Part shown: piece by piece, positions 42,606 to 51,399 of the stretch | Position numbering within the stretch: position 1 is the first letter of the stretch | Layout of the letters: the number at the start of each line of letters is the position of its first letter | Assembly (NCBI GenBank): GCA_002394685.1 | Contig: DGUP01000058.1 | Location: 52,750-116,749 of the forward strand | Length of the DNA: 64,000 bases | From: Treponema sp. UBA4307 | Lineage (GTDB): Bacteria; Spirochaetota; Spirochaetia; Treponematales; Treponemataceae | Direction of reading: 5' to 3' | Notes under the pieces: model-generated | What the model saw: only the letters and a program-made list of their open reading frames with translations | Told to the model about the DNA's origin: nothing | Databases searched by the model: none | Made by a program: the position numbers and the translations under genes

Positions 42606-43103
42606 TCAGTTGGAAAAATATTTTTTCAGGCTTGTGTCTGAATCAATAAAAACCTTGTCTCCAGTAGAAACCCCTGCTTTTTTATACCATCCCTGAGGAA
42701 CTTCCAGTGCATAGCGGACTGACCGTGAAGAAGAAACATCTGATAAATCAAAAGGTTCCATGTCCAGAATATCGGTAATAGTGCCGGTGCTGTCTATGTA
42801 GGCAATTGTCAGTGGATGAGGAGTGTTTTTCATCCAGAATCTGAGAACCTGGTCTTTTTCGAAAACAAAAAGCATACCTGTTCCGTCAGGTATATTTTTG
42901 CGGTTCATAAAGCCGTAGTTTCTTTCTTCCTGGCGGATTGCTAGTTCGGCCTGAACTGTAACTGTACTTCCATCCTGCTTTTGTATTGTCAGGGTTTTAA
43001 CCGGCAGCTGATATTTTTTTGTGCTGCAGGAAAGAGTGAGGGGAGAGAGTAAGAGCAGGGCCAGTGTTAAAACTCTGCATCTTCTGCTGAAAAATCTGTT
43101 CAT
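42606..43103 (-). CDS. DUF192-family lipoprotein
   Basis: 165 aa. The signal peptide ends in the lipobox LTLSC (Cys near 26). The mature domain is DUF192: QEERNYGFMNRKNIPDGTGM, then FVFEKDQVLRFWMKNTPHPL and IAYIDSTGTI, ending ALEVPQGWYKKAGVSTGDKV. Function of DUF192 proteins is unknown; they are small extracytoplasmic beta-barrels. Last of three leftward genes with 2- and 4-bp gaps. Confidence 0.85.
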   Translation of the reverse strand: MNRFFSRRCRVLTLALLLLSPLTLSCSTKKYQLPVKTLTIQKQDGSTVTVQAELAIRQEERNYGFMNRKNIPDGTGMLFVFEKDQVLRFWMKNTPHPLTIAYIDSTGTITDILDMEPFDLSDVSSSRSVRYALEVPQGWYKKAGVSTGDKVFIDSDTSLKKYFSN

Positions 43104-43105
43104 TA

Positions 43106-43651
43106 TTATAATCCTTGAAGAAAAGTGTCCCGGGCCATTTCTTCTGCTGAATCCTCAACCAGAGACTGATTTTGAATTTCTTCAAAAACCTTCTTGTCTG
43201 TATATTTTAAGGTGAGAGGCTTTTCTACAGTCATAATTACTGCATCATCGTCCCATTCAGCCTTTTTTGGATTCATGGAAGGCGGGTTCCCGTATTTATT
43301 GCATAAAGTTGTAAAAATGGAATAGTAATCCATCTTTGAAGTTTTCACATTGATTGTAATGATATAAAGCTTTTCCTGGTAAAACTGAAAATAGCACTGG
43401 GTCAAAAAAGAGTAAGTGTTTCTGCTTGCATCCGTCTGGATGATAGTTTCCTTTGTACTTGGCAGAAGTGAAACGTCTCTGTCGCCCCTGTATCCGAACT
43501 GAGGATTTTTTTTAAGGGCTTCCTTTACTTGTTCTACAGACATGCCCAGTTCAATGCCGCCGTATCCGTAGGGAAGGGCTGCTTCCTGTGCAAAGCCTGC
43601 AATGCTTAAGAGAATCAGTACTGCTGCCAGAAAAAGTTTCTTAATCTTCAT
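43106..43651 (-). CDS. Periplasmic protein, unknown function
   Basis: 181 aa with a signal peptide (LFLAAVLILLSIAGFAQ). The mature protein starts PYGYGGIELGMSVEQVKEAL, a pattern seen in small periplasmic domains with an alpha-helix after the first strand, then ETIIQTDASRNTYSFLTQC and FYQEKLYIITINVKTSKMD. This resembles the SmpA/BamE-like or PepSY-like beta-alpha-beta folds, but no family is certain. It lies between the CNBD regulator and the DUF192 gene. Confidence 0.7.
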   Translation of the reverse strand: MKIKKLFLAAVLILLSIAGFAQEAALPYGYGGIELGMSVEQVKEALKKNPQFGYRGDRDVSLLPSTKETIIQTDASRNTYSFLTQCYFQFYQEKLYIITINVKTSKMDYYSIFTTLCNKYGNPPSMNPKKAEWDDDAVIMTVEKPLTLKYTDKKVFEEIQNQSLVEDSAEEMARDTFLQGL

Positions 43652-43655
43652 AAGG

Positions 43656-44852
43656 CTAATTGTTTTTTCTTGCGTTCTGCTTTCTGTAGAAGGCAGCCTG
43701 TGAGAAAAGTTCCTTCAAATCCTTGATTTCAATCTTTCCCTGAACAATTTTAAGGTTCTGATCCTGGGAAAGCTGGTAAAGGGCCATGGACTGCTGCTGG
43801 CGGTTCATTCCACACATTGTAGCAATATCCTGAACGTTAAGGTCTGAAATATATGGCTGACCTTTAACTGGTGTAATCTTAAGTTTTTCAATCTGAAGGG
43901 CCAGCATGTCGACCATTCTTTCTTTTGGTTCAGTAAGCTGAGTATTTGAAAGCTGACGGTAAAGGGCCCAGAGTCTTTCAGCAAACATTGTTGTAAGTTT
44001 TGCAATCATCTGCGGCTGGGTTGAAACCATCTGGTCAAAGTTTTCTTTATTTACGGTCATTACCCTGCAGTCTTCATGAACGATTGCGCTGGCTGAACGT
44101 GGTTTATGCTCCAGAAGTGCCATTTCTCCGAACATATCACCCTTGCGTAAAATTGCCAGGGTTACTTCCTTGTTGTCTACGACTTTTGTAATTTTTACAG
44201 AGCCTTCCTGAATGATAAACATATCTGATCCGGCCTGGCACTCTGAAAAAATCATTGTGTTTTTTGGATAGGCGCGGACAGGATCCTGGTTCTTTGGTTC
44301 CAGGTAAGGGGGCTTGGTTTTTGGCTTAAGGCGGATAAAGGCCTGTTTTGCATTTTCAAAGTTAAGTCCCTGTGGGCAGGCCTTTAAATATTGATAGTAG
44401 CCGTAGCAGGCAATGTCAAAAAGACCGCTGTCATCATAAAATCTGGCAATTCCGTAAATTTCTTCAGGACTTGAGGTGGTAACTTTAGCTGTATTTGCTT
44501 TTGTAAGGCTGTCGTTGAGGGCACGCATTGTAAGGGCGAATGAACGAACGATTTTCATAGCAACAGGGGTGTTTCTCATGATAAGTTCAGGGTACTGATC
44601 CCTCTTTACCATGATTGCAACTACATCTGTCATTGCTAAAACTGATTCTGTACTTCCATGCCCAGACATACAGGAAATTACGCCCACAAAGTCTCCAGGA
44701 CCGTACACCTGCTTAATTCCGCCTGGCAAAGTGAGACTGTGATATACGCATACCTGACCACTCTGAATAATATAGAACCTGTCTGTTGCAGTTGTCCCTT
44801 CTATGGCCATATAGGTATTAGCTTTAAAATTTACAAATGATAACTGAAGCAC
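43656..44852 (-). CDS. Crp/Fnr-like protein with two cyclic-nucleotide-binding domains
   Basis: 398 aa. CNBD 1 (residues ~5-120) has a degenerate phosphate cassette (FVGVISCMSGHGSTESVLAM) without the FGE/RSA residues. CNBD 2 (~195-305) has the canonical FGEMALLEHKPRSASAIV. The C-terminal ~85 residues form a winged HTH (IQDIATMCGMNRQQQSMALY-like recognition region), so DNA binding is likely. One working and one decayed sensor domain is unusual for the Crp family, which normally has a single CNBD. Heads a three-gene operon with two extracytoplasmic proteins. Confidence 0.8.
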   Translation of the reverse strand: MLQLSFVNFKANTYMAIEGTTATDRFYIIQSGQVCVYHSLTLPGGIKQVYGPGDFVGVISCMSGHGSTESVLAMTDVVAIMVKRDQYPELIMRNTPVAMKIVRSFALTMRALNDSLTKANTAKVTTSSPEEIYGIARFYDDSGLFDIACYGYYQYLKACPQGLNFENAKQAFIRLKPKTKPPYLEPKNQDPVRAYPKNTMIFSECQAGSDMFIIQEGSVKITKVVDNKEVTLAILRKGDMFGEMALLEHKPRSASAIVHEDCRVMTVNKENFDQMVSTQPQMIAKLTTMFAERLWALYRQLSNTQLTEPKERMVDMLALQIEKLKITPVKGQPYISDLNVQDIATMCGMNRQQQSMALYQLSQDQNLKIVQGKIEIKDLKELFSQAAFYRKQNARKNN

Positions 44853-44901
44853 TTCTCTACCACCTAATATTTTTTAAATTATCGGTAAGTTTAACAGTTT
44901 G

Positions 44902-45951
44902 TTAAACAAAAATTATTTCACATTCCAGGCTGAAGCCGGTTTGAGCCTTAACTTTTTCCTGGACCAGCTGAACCAAATCCTTTATATCCTTTGCACTTGC
45001 ATTGCTTTTGTTAATTATAAAGTTTCCGTGCCATGGTGCAACCTGTGCGCCCCCAACCTGCATTCCTTTAAGACCCGCCTGATCTACAAGAGCTCCGCTT
45101 GGTTTGCCGAAAGAGCGGTTGTTTTTAAAAACAGACCCTGCACTTGGAGCTTCAAAGTGACCTCTTTTACGCCTTTCTTCAACATAATAGGCATTTTTGT
45201 CTCTTATAGTGGCCTGAACAGTTTGTGGAACCTGATATCCTTCCGTAAAAATCCCCTTATCCAGGGCAGTTAAACTGAATGCAACTTTTGTAATGTATCT
45301 TTCCCTTCCCATAAAAGGACTTTTTTTATAATCCCACTCTTCAGAATTAATTATAGTGATTTTTTTCAGGCTTTGCAGGAAAACTTTTTCTAATTCTTCA
45401 TCAGAAAGGGCTTCAGATTTATCAGCATAAGCATAAAGTTCATCCAGTTCCAGGTATTCAACATAAGACAGACGGTCTGAAATATTTACTTCGTAGCAGC
45501 GGGCATTCATATAAGCAGCACCCCCTGCAGTTCCCGGCAGCCCTGCAAAACTTTCCATTCCGCTTAATCCATTCAGAGCACAGAATTCCACTGTATCATT
45601 ATTCTGCACACCTGCTGAGCAGACAACATTAACCTTGTCCGCGTTCAGGGCATCTTTTTCCATGGTGATTTTATTATTTCTGCAGGTACAAATTACAATT
45701 CCTTCAATGCCATCATCATTTACAACCAGATTTGAGCCGCCTCCCAGAGTAAAGGTCTTAATTCCTTCTTTTCTGGCCGTGAAAAAAGCGTAGGCTGCAC
45801 TCATTTCATCTTCAGGGCAAACAAAAACCTGGGCCGGACCACCAACTTTCATTGTTGTGTGTTCAGACATGGCCTCATTCAAGGTTACACTACCCCTGAA
45901 AAACTTTGAGTGATTGAAATTTTCTACTATTTTGCTTATTCTTTCATTCAT
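44902..45951 (-). CDS. murB: UDP-N-acetylenolpyruvoylglucosamine reductase
   Basis: 349 aa from the ATG at 45951 (MNERISKIVENFN). FAD-binding signatures: MKVGGPAQVFVCPED and TLGGGSNLVVNDDGIEGIVI. The substrate-binding part has GMESFAGLPGTAGGAAYMNA and the catalytic GSVFKN motif (APSAGSVFKNNRSFGKPSGA). It reduces UDP-GlcNAc-enolpyruvate with NADPH in peptidoglycan precursor synthesis. A TATAAT box lies 10 nt upstream of this ATG (4 nt from an in-frame ATG at 45957), so the message is nearly leaderless. Divergent from cysS. Confidence 0.93.
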   Translation of the reverse strand: MNERISKIVENFNHSKFFRGSVTLNEAMSEHTTMKVGGPAQVFVCPEDEMSAAYAFFTARKEGIKTFTLGGGSNLVVNDDGIEGIVICTCRNNKITMEKDALNADKVNVVCSAGVQNNDTVEFCALNGLSGMESFAGLPGTAGGAAYMNARCYEVNISDRLSYVEYLELDELYAYADKSEALSDEELEKVFLQSLKKITIINSEEWDYKKSPFMGRERYITKVAFSLTALDKGIFTEGYQVPQTVQATIRDKNAYYVEERRKRGHFEAPSAGSVFKNNRSFGKPSGALVDQAGLKGMQVGGAQVAPWHGNFIINKSNASAKDIKDLVQLVQEKVKAQTGFSLECEIIFV

Positions 45952-46019
45952 AATCATACTTATTATAACGAAAATATTCTTCCCTTTAAACATATAAAAG
46001 GAAAATGCCGGAGGTAAAT

Positions 46020-47555
46020 ATGGCACTTAAATTGTACAACACAATGGGCCGCACTTTTGAGGAATTCAAGCCTAGAACAGAAGGTTTTGTAGGTTTTTAC
46101 GGCTGTGGTCCAACTGTTTACAACTATGCGCATATTGGTAATTTAAGGGCATATGTTTTTCTTGATACCCTGGACCGTACGCTTACTTTCTTAGGTTACG
46201 ATAAAAAGCATGTAATGAACATTACAGATGTTGGTCATCTTTCAGGGGATAATGATGAAGGCGATGACAAGATGGTGAAAACTGCTGCAGAACGCCATCA
46301 GTCTGTTCTGGAAGTAGCAAAATTCTATACAGATGCATTTATGTCTGATATTGATAAGCTTAATATCATTCATCCGGATGTAATCTGTAAGGCTACTGAA
46401 CATATCCCTGAGATGATAGAACTGATTAAATCTCTTGAAGCAAACGGACACACCTATATGGCAGGGGGCAACCTCTACTACGATATAACCACTTATCCGG
46501 ATTATCCTAAACTTGCAAACCTTAACATGGATGAATTAAAAGCAGGTGCCGGTAAGCGTAAGGTTGTAGTTGTTGATGAAAACAAGCGCAATCCGGGAGA
46601 TTTTGTTCTCTGGTTTACAAAGTCTAAGTTTGAAGATCAGGCAATGGTCTGGGATTCTCCGTGGGGAAGAGGCTATCCTGGCTGGCATATTGAATGTTCT
46701 GCAATGAGCATGAAATATCTGGGCAGACATTTTGATATCCACACTGGGGGCGTTGATCATATTCCAGTACATCATACAAACGAAATTGCTCAGGCTGAAG
46801 GTTCTTTTACTCCTGAAGAAAGGGCTGAGGGTCCATGGGTAAGATACTGGCTTCACAACGAGTTCCTTGTAATTGAAGGCGGAAACAAAATGTCAAAGTC
46901 GAAGGGTAACTTTCTGCGCCTTCAGTCCTTATTAGATAAGGGTTATGACGCCCTGGATTACAGATTCTTCCTTCTTGGAGGCCATTACCGCAAGCAGATT
47001 TACTTCTCCTGGGATGCAATGGACGGTGCAAAAAACGGTCGTTCTGGTCTTGTTCAGAGAATTGTAAAGCTTGCACAGGCCGCCGGGGGAAAGGAAGTTC
47101 TGGCAGAGAACGATAAGGTTTTTGCAAAAGGTCAGGCTGCTGATCGTTCTGGTCTTTCTTCAAAAGCTGTTGAATATATGGACGCTTTCCAGGCTGCAAT
47201 GGAAAATGATCTTGCAACACCAGTTGCCCTGTCTCAGGTTCAGAAAGTTGTAAAGGATTCTGCTCTTGACGGTAAGGAAGCTCTTAATCTGGTTGCCCGT
47301 ATGGACAGTGTGCTCGGCCTTAATCTGATTAAGTGTGCCCTCCAGGCAATTGATAAAGTTTCTCTTGAAGCAGACACTTCTGCAAGTCACCAGGGAGATC
47401 CTGAAGCAGCAGAAATTGATGCTCTTGTTAAAGAAAGAGTTGAAGCTAAAAAGAACAAGAATTTTGCCCGTGCAGATCAGATTCGTGATGAACTTACTGC
47501 AAGGGGAATCGTTGTAACTGATACAGCAAACGGCCCTGTCTGGACCAGAAAATAA
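46020..47555 (+). CDS. cysS: Cysteinyl-tRNA synthetase
   Basis: 511 aa from the ATG at 46020, placed by a GGAGG site; the in-frame ATG 15 bp earlier is too close to that site. Class I synthetase: FYGCGPTVYNYAHIGNLRAY carries the Cys zinc ligand and the HIGH-like motif HIGN. WHIECSAMSMKYLG holds further zinc ligands, and KMSKSKGN is the KMSKS loop. A DALR domain and a C-terminal extension (KNKNFARADQIRDELTARGI) follow. Charges tRNA-Cys. Confidence 0.95.
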   Translation: MALKLYNTMGRTFEEFKPRTEGFVGFYGCGPTVYNYAHIGNLRAYVFLDTLDRTLTFLGYDKKHVMNITDVGHLSGDNDEGDDKMVKTAAERHQSVLEVAKFYTDAFMSDIDKLNIIHPDVICKATEHIPEMIELIKSLEANGHTYMAGGNLYYDITTYPDYPKLANLNMDELKAGAGKRKVVVVDENKRNPGDFVLWFTKSKFEDQAMVWDSPWGRGYPGWHIECSAMSMKYLGRHFDIHTGGVDHIPVHHTNEIAQAEGSFTPEERAEGPWVRYWLHNEFLVIEGGNKMSKSKGNFLRLQSLLDKGYDALDYRFFLLGGHYRKQIYFSWDAMDGAKNGRSGLVQRIVKLAQAAGGKEVLAENDKVFAKGQAADRSGLSSKAVEYMDAFQAAMENDLATPVALSQVQKVVKDSALDGKEALNLVARMDSVLGLNLIKCALQAIDKVSLEADTSASHQGDPEAAEIDALVKERVEAKKNKNFARADQIRDELTARGIVVTDTANGPVWTRK

Positions 47556-47561
47556 AGTTGG

Positions 47562-47610
47562 AAATTATAAAGTGGAAGAAAAATGTCTTTTTTCTCCATT
47601 TTTATAATTT
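47562..47610 (+). terminator. Terminator of cysS
   Basis: AAATTATAAA (47562-47571) pairs with TTTATAATTT (47601-47610), with GTGGA...TCCAT and GAAAAA...TTTTTTC extending the stem inward. It directly precedes TATAAT (47611-47616), the likely -10 box of the sigma factor gene. Confidence 0.6.
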
Positions 47611-47636
47611 TATAATGTAACAAAATTGAGGATATA

Positions 47637-48200
47637 GTGTTTTCTATTACAAAGGGGAATGATGGCGAGAATAATCAGATTGATTGTTCAAATCCTGCAA
47701 GCTTTAAGAAACTCTACAGCGAAACCTTTCAGGTGCTTTTTAAGATTGCCTTCAGGGTTGTAGATGATGAAGAAGCTGCTGAGGATTTAGTTCACGATTC
47801 CTACATAAAGGCTAACGAAAAAAATATGGTTTTCCCTTCACTGGACGATGCAAAATTCTGGCTGATCCGCGTTGTAAAAAATGCATCCCTGAATTATGCA
47901 AAGCGTAAACTTCGTGAGGCAAATGCCTATCACAAGGCACTGTACGAAGGTCGTCAGCACGTAGACAGTGGAGAGGTTGATCTTTTAAAGAAGGAGGCTG
48001 CAGAAAAGGCCCGCGCCGCAGTAGACCAGCTGCCTCCAAAACTTAAGGAAGTAATTATTTTGAGGGAGTATGCTGATATGAACTATAAGGAAATCGGTGA
48101 TACTCTTGGAATTACAGAAGGAAACGTTAAAGTAAGGGTTTTCAGGGCACGCGAGCAGCTTGCAAAACTCATAGGAGAAGAAAATGTCTATCTGTCCTAA
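47637..48200 (+). CDS. ECF-type RNA polymerase sigma factor
   Basis: 187 aa from a GTG with a GAGG site. Sigma region 2 (FKIAFRVVDDEEAAEDLVHD, then SYIKANEK, near residues 35-60) and region 4 (LPPKLKEVIILREYADMNYK followed by EIGDTLGITEGNVKVRVFRA) are clear; region 3 is absent, which defines the ECF group. It overlaps the anti-sigma gene by 17 bp. Together they should answer an envelope signal. TATAAT at 47611 gives a ~19-nt leader. Confidence 0.93.
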   Translation: MFSITKGNDGENNQIDCSNPASFKKLYSETFQVLFKIAFRVVDDEEAAEDLVHDSYIKANEKNMVFPSLDDAKFWLIRVVKNASLNYAKRKLREANAYHKALYEGRQHVDSGEVDLLKKEAAEKARAAVDQLPPKLKEVIILREYADMNYKEIGDTLGITEGNVKVRVFRAREQLAKLIGEENVYLS

Positions 48201-48912
48201 CAAAGATCTTCATTCAGTTTATCTTGATAATGAATTGCCGGAATCTTACAAGGCTGAATACGAAAAACATGTGGCTGACTGTCCTAAATGCCAGGCTGAA
48301 TTAAAAAAGCTTAAGGCTGTTAGAAACTTGTTTGCTGATGATAGAAATACAATTGAATTTACTCAAAAGGAAATGGATGAAAGTTATGCCCGCCTTCTTT
48401 CCCGCATGTCTTACAGCAAGAATGTGAATATGAGTAAAAAGCCGGTTTCTTCTAAAATCAAAAATTCCATGGGATATGTAATTGGTGCCATTGCCGCTGT
48501 CTGCGCTTTTGCCTTTATCCTTCCAAACAGGGCTGCAATGCTTAAGGTTTCTCCTTCAACAGATTTCCGCCCGATTGCAAGAACAGGTATTACTCCTGCT
48601 TTCAGTTCAACCGTAAGTTTTGACGGAACTTTAACTTCAACAGATGTATCTTCTGTATTTGCGGCTGAATCTCAGGAAGATTATTACAGTCAGGTTGCTG
48701 CTTACAACAGTCTTAACGCCGGAAGTTATGCTAAACCTTCATCTTCTTTCTTTACAAGTTATGATGTTTTCTATACAGAACCTGTAAAATATGAAAACTC
48801 TTCTAATCAGGACTACTTCGCAACAGATTCCCTTGAAAAAAGCAAAGTTTACTCTGAACTTTCCAGGACAAATTTGCTTTTCAAGTACAATTCAGCGTAT
48901 AATCCTGACTAA
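48184..48912 (+). CDS. Membrane anti-sigma factor with zinc-finger (ZAS/zf-HC2) domain
   Basis: 242 aa. Residues 1-45 hold the ZAS pattern (HSVYLDNELPESYKAEYEKH, then VADCPKCQAEL) with His-x3-Cys-x2-Cys, the zinc site that clamps ECF sigma factors. A single helix (~98-117, GYVIGAIAAVCAFAFILP) anchors it, leaving a Ser/Tyr-rich extracytoplasmic tail of ~125 residues that contains no known sensor domain. Genetic overlap with the sigma gene supports the pairing. Confidence 0.88.
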   Translation: MSICPNKDLHSVYLDNELPESYKAEYEKHVADCPKCQAELKKLKAVRNLFADDRNTIEFTQKEMDESYARLLSRMSYSKNVNMSKKPVSSKIKNSMGYVIGAIAAVCAFAFILPNRAAMLKVSPSTDFRPIARTGITPAFSSTVSFDGTLTSTDVSSVFAAESQEDYYSQVAAYNSLNAGSYAKPSSSFFTSYDVFYTEPVKYENSSNQDYFATDSLEKSKVYSELSRTNLLFKYNSAYNPD

Positions 48913-48935
48913 GATTTTTTAGCAGGTACGTATAA

Positions 48936-50633
48936 TTGAATCCGTTTAAATTCATTAAAGAACTCTTACGCAGATCCCCTTTATTTAGAGTAGTGGCTCT
49001 GCTCCTTTTTGTGGCTCTGGTTTTTCTGGTAGTGCATCAGTTTACTAAAAGTTCAACTGGAATTCCAGTTATTTCCTCTGTTAATCCTATGGTGGCCATG
49101 CCTGGTGATCAGATGACTATCCGGGGGGAAAACTTTGGTTCTACCAGGGGTGCTTCTTATGTGGAGATTGCAGGCTCTAAACTTACTGCCTCTTCTTACA
49201 CTGTATGGTCAAATAAAGAAATTAAGGTAAAACTTCCTCTGAATGTTCAGGATGGTCTTGTTGTAGTAGTGACTTCTGAGGGAAGGTCCATTCCTTCATT
49301 TTTTGCAAACCGGGAAAATATTCCTGTGATTGTTCACGATAATCCGGAAACTGAATCTCCTGTAATTGAAGAGGTTTCTCCTGCAAGTGCCTCTATTGGT
49401 CAGCTTGTTACAATAACCGGTAAGAATTTTGGAAATGTACGGGGCAGTTCACAGGTTTTCTTTACTGCTAACCGTGCTGACAGAACATTTAATCAGGTTC
49501 AGGAGGAATATGTTTCTTCTTCTGAGGATTTTATTTCTGCCAACGAATGTGAGTTTGATTACAACAGCTGGTCAGATACAGAAATTCACGTGAGGGTCCC
49601 GGACGGAGCGGATTCCGGACAGCTTTACATTTCAACTGCAAAAGGTGAAAGTACTTCAATCAACATCGATATTACCTTTGCTGCAGGAAAAAAGAGTTTC
49701 AACAGTAAAAGAGTTTACAATATTCAGACCAGAACAGACGTTTCTGTAGCTGACAGACAGGATTCTACGCTGACCCTGTATTCTCCAAGACCTCAGCTTT
49801 CAGCAAGCCAGCCTTTTGTTGAAATTGGTGATTTGTCTGCAGAACCTTTAATCCGTGATGATCCAAAATGTTTGATTTATCAGCATTCCCTCATTCCTAC
49901 AAATTCAAAGAGTTTTTCTCAAAATTATGTAATTACGGTTTATGAGGTTAATTCCAATATTAAAGCCCAGAATATTACCCGTTATGTAAATACAAAGCGC
50001 GACCTGTATACAACTTTCACTTCTCCAGACGGACTTATTCCTTCGGATAATGAAAAAGTTGTGGAACTTAAAGGTCAGATTGTGGGAAAAGAAAAAAATC
50101 CTTATAAACAGGCCAGGGCAATATATGATTACTTCTATAAAAACTACAGGATTCTTTCTGCTGTAAGTGAAAAGAATTCTTCCGTAGAAGATTTTATCAG
50201 TTCAAAGAGGGGAGATGCCTTTGATTTTGCCGTACTTTATACCGCTCTCTGTCGTGCCTGTGGAATTCCGGCTGTTCCTGTAAGTGGAGTTCTTGTTGAT
50301 TCTTATTCTTCCTGCCGTAATCACTGGTGGGTTGAAATATATTTTGAAAATTACGGCTGGTTCCCTGTTGACCCGGCTCTTGCAGGAGGATTAAACTTTA
50401 AGCCGTTCAATCCTCTGGAAGACAGTGCGGAAGAATACTACTTTGGTAATCTTGATAATCAGCATGTTGTCTTCAGCCGCGGATGGAATCAGATTAAGAC
50501 TTCTATTTCAAGCGCAAGGCCAGTGAGCCGCAGCAGAACTTATGCCCTTCAGTCTGTATGGGAAGATGCAAGTTCTGCAGAAGCCAGATATTCTTCAGTG
50601 TGGGCAAATCCACGCTTGATTGGAGTTGAGTAA
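48936..50633 (+). CDS. TIG-domain and transglutaminase-like membrane protein
   Basis: 565 aa from a TTG with a weak GCAGG site. One N-terminal helix (residues ~15-34) is followed by two IPT/TIG domains: PVISSVNPMVAMPGDQMTIR at ~45 and PVIEEVSPASASIGQLVTIT at ~140. A transglutaminase-like cysteine-protease domain follows (~380-510): ALCRACGIPAVPVSG has the Cys, NHWWVEIYFENYGWFPVDPA has His and Asp, so the triad is intact. It lies 23 bp after the anti-sigma gene, suggesting it belongs to that response, perhaps as an envelope peptidase or cross-linker. Confidence 0.85.
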   Translation: MNPFKFIKELLRRSPLFRVVALLLFVALVFLVVHQFTKSSTGIPVISSVNPMVAMPGDQMTIRGENFGSTRGASYVEIAGSKLTASSYTVWSNKEIKVKLPLNVQDGLVVVVTSEGRSIPSFFANRENIPVIVHDNPETESPVIEEVSPASASIGQLVTITGKNFGNVRGSSQVFFTANRADRTFNQVQEEYVSSSEDFISANECEFDYNSWSDTEIHVRVPDGADSGQLYISTAKGESTSINIDITFAAGKKSFNSKRVYNIQTRTDVSVADRQDSTLTLYSPRPQLSASQPFVEIGDLSAEPLIRDDPKCLIYQHSLIPTNSKSFSQNYVITVYEVNSNIKAQNITRYVNTKRDLYTTFTSPDGLIPSDNEKVVELKGQIVGKEKNPYKQARAIYDYFYKNYRILSAVSEKNSSVEDFISSKRGDAFDFAVLYTALCRACGIPAVPVSGVLVDSYSSCRNHWWVEIYFENYGWFPVDPALAGGLNFKPFNPLEDSAEEYYFGNLDNQHVVFSRGWNQIKTSISSARPVSRSRTYALQSVWEDASSAEARYSSVWANPRLIGVE

Positions 50634-50667
50634 TTTTTAGTTTGCATTGCAAGGAGTGTATGCGCAT

Positions 50668-51399
50668 ATGACAACAAAAGTATTAAGTGTAGGCGGTTCA
50701 ATTATTGCACCAAATGAACCAGATACAAATTTTTTAAGTCAGTTTGGAAAAATGATTACAGACTATCTTACTTCTAATCCTGAAACAAGACTGATTTTTG
50801 TTGCAGGAGGTGGTGCACCTGCCCGTATTTATCAGAATGCTTATAAAGAGGTTGCCGCTGCCTTTGATGATAATCAGAAAAAGGTTTGTGCTTACGAAAC
50901 TGATGATGATCTTAATGCTGCCTGTGACTGGATTGGAATTACTGCTACAAGATTGAATGCCCAGATTCTTAAAACAGTATTTGGTCCTCTCTGCCAGCAG
51001 GAAGTTGTAATTGATCCTACAAAGGTAAATGATTTTACAGGACGTGTTCTGGTTGCAGCCGGATGGAAGCCAGGTTTTTCTACTGACAATGATGCTGTTC
51101 TTCTGGCAGAAAAGTTCCACGCTGATACAGTTCTCAATCTTTCAAATATTGCTAAGGTTTATACTGACGATCCTCGTAAAAATCCTGATGCTAAACCAAT
51201 TGATAATATTTCCTGGGCTGATTTCCGTAAAATGGTTGGAGATGAATGGGTTCCTGGAAAGAACTGTCCTTTTGATCCTATTGCTTCAAAGAAAGCTGAA
51301 GAACTGGGACTTACAGTAATTTGTGCAGCTGGAAAAGATATTGAAAACATCCGCGCTATTCTGGATGCTAAGGAATATGTTGGTACAACAATTAAATAA
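50668..51399 (+). CDS. pyrH: UMP kinase, archaeal-like form
   Basis: 243 aa from the ATG at 50668, preceded by AAGGAG. Amino-acid-kinase fold: KVLSVGGSIIAPNEPD (phosphate loop), RLIFVAGGGAPARIYQNAYK and GWKPGFSTDNDAVLLAEKF, then NLSNIAKVYTDDPRKNP. Catalyses UMP to UDP. The sequence resembles the short archaeal-type enzyme as also seen in spirochaetes more than E. coli PyrH. It overlaps the next gene by 23 bp. Confidence 0.85.
   Translation: MTTKVLSVGGSIIAPNEPDTNFLSQFGKMITDYLTSNPETRLIFVAGGGAPARIYQNAYKEVAAAFDDNQKKVCAYETDDDLNAACDWIGITATRLNAQILKTVFGPLCQQEVVIDPTKVNDFTGRVLVAAGWKPGFSTDNDAVLLAEKFHADTVLNLSNIAKVYTDDPRKNPDAKPIDNISWADFRKMVGDEWVPGKNCPFDPIASKKAEELGLTVICAAGKDIENIRAILDAKEYVGTTIK

Noticed and set aside
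46740..46860. Short leftward frames within cysS and similar antisense frames in pyrH, gdhA and pfkA.
   Set aside because: All are shadows of strongly conserved genes with clear catalytic motifs on the sense strand.
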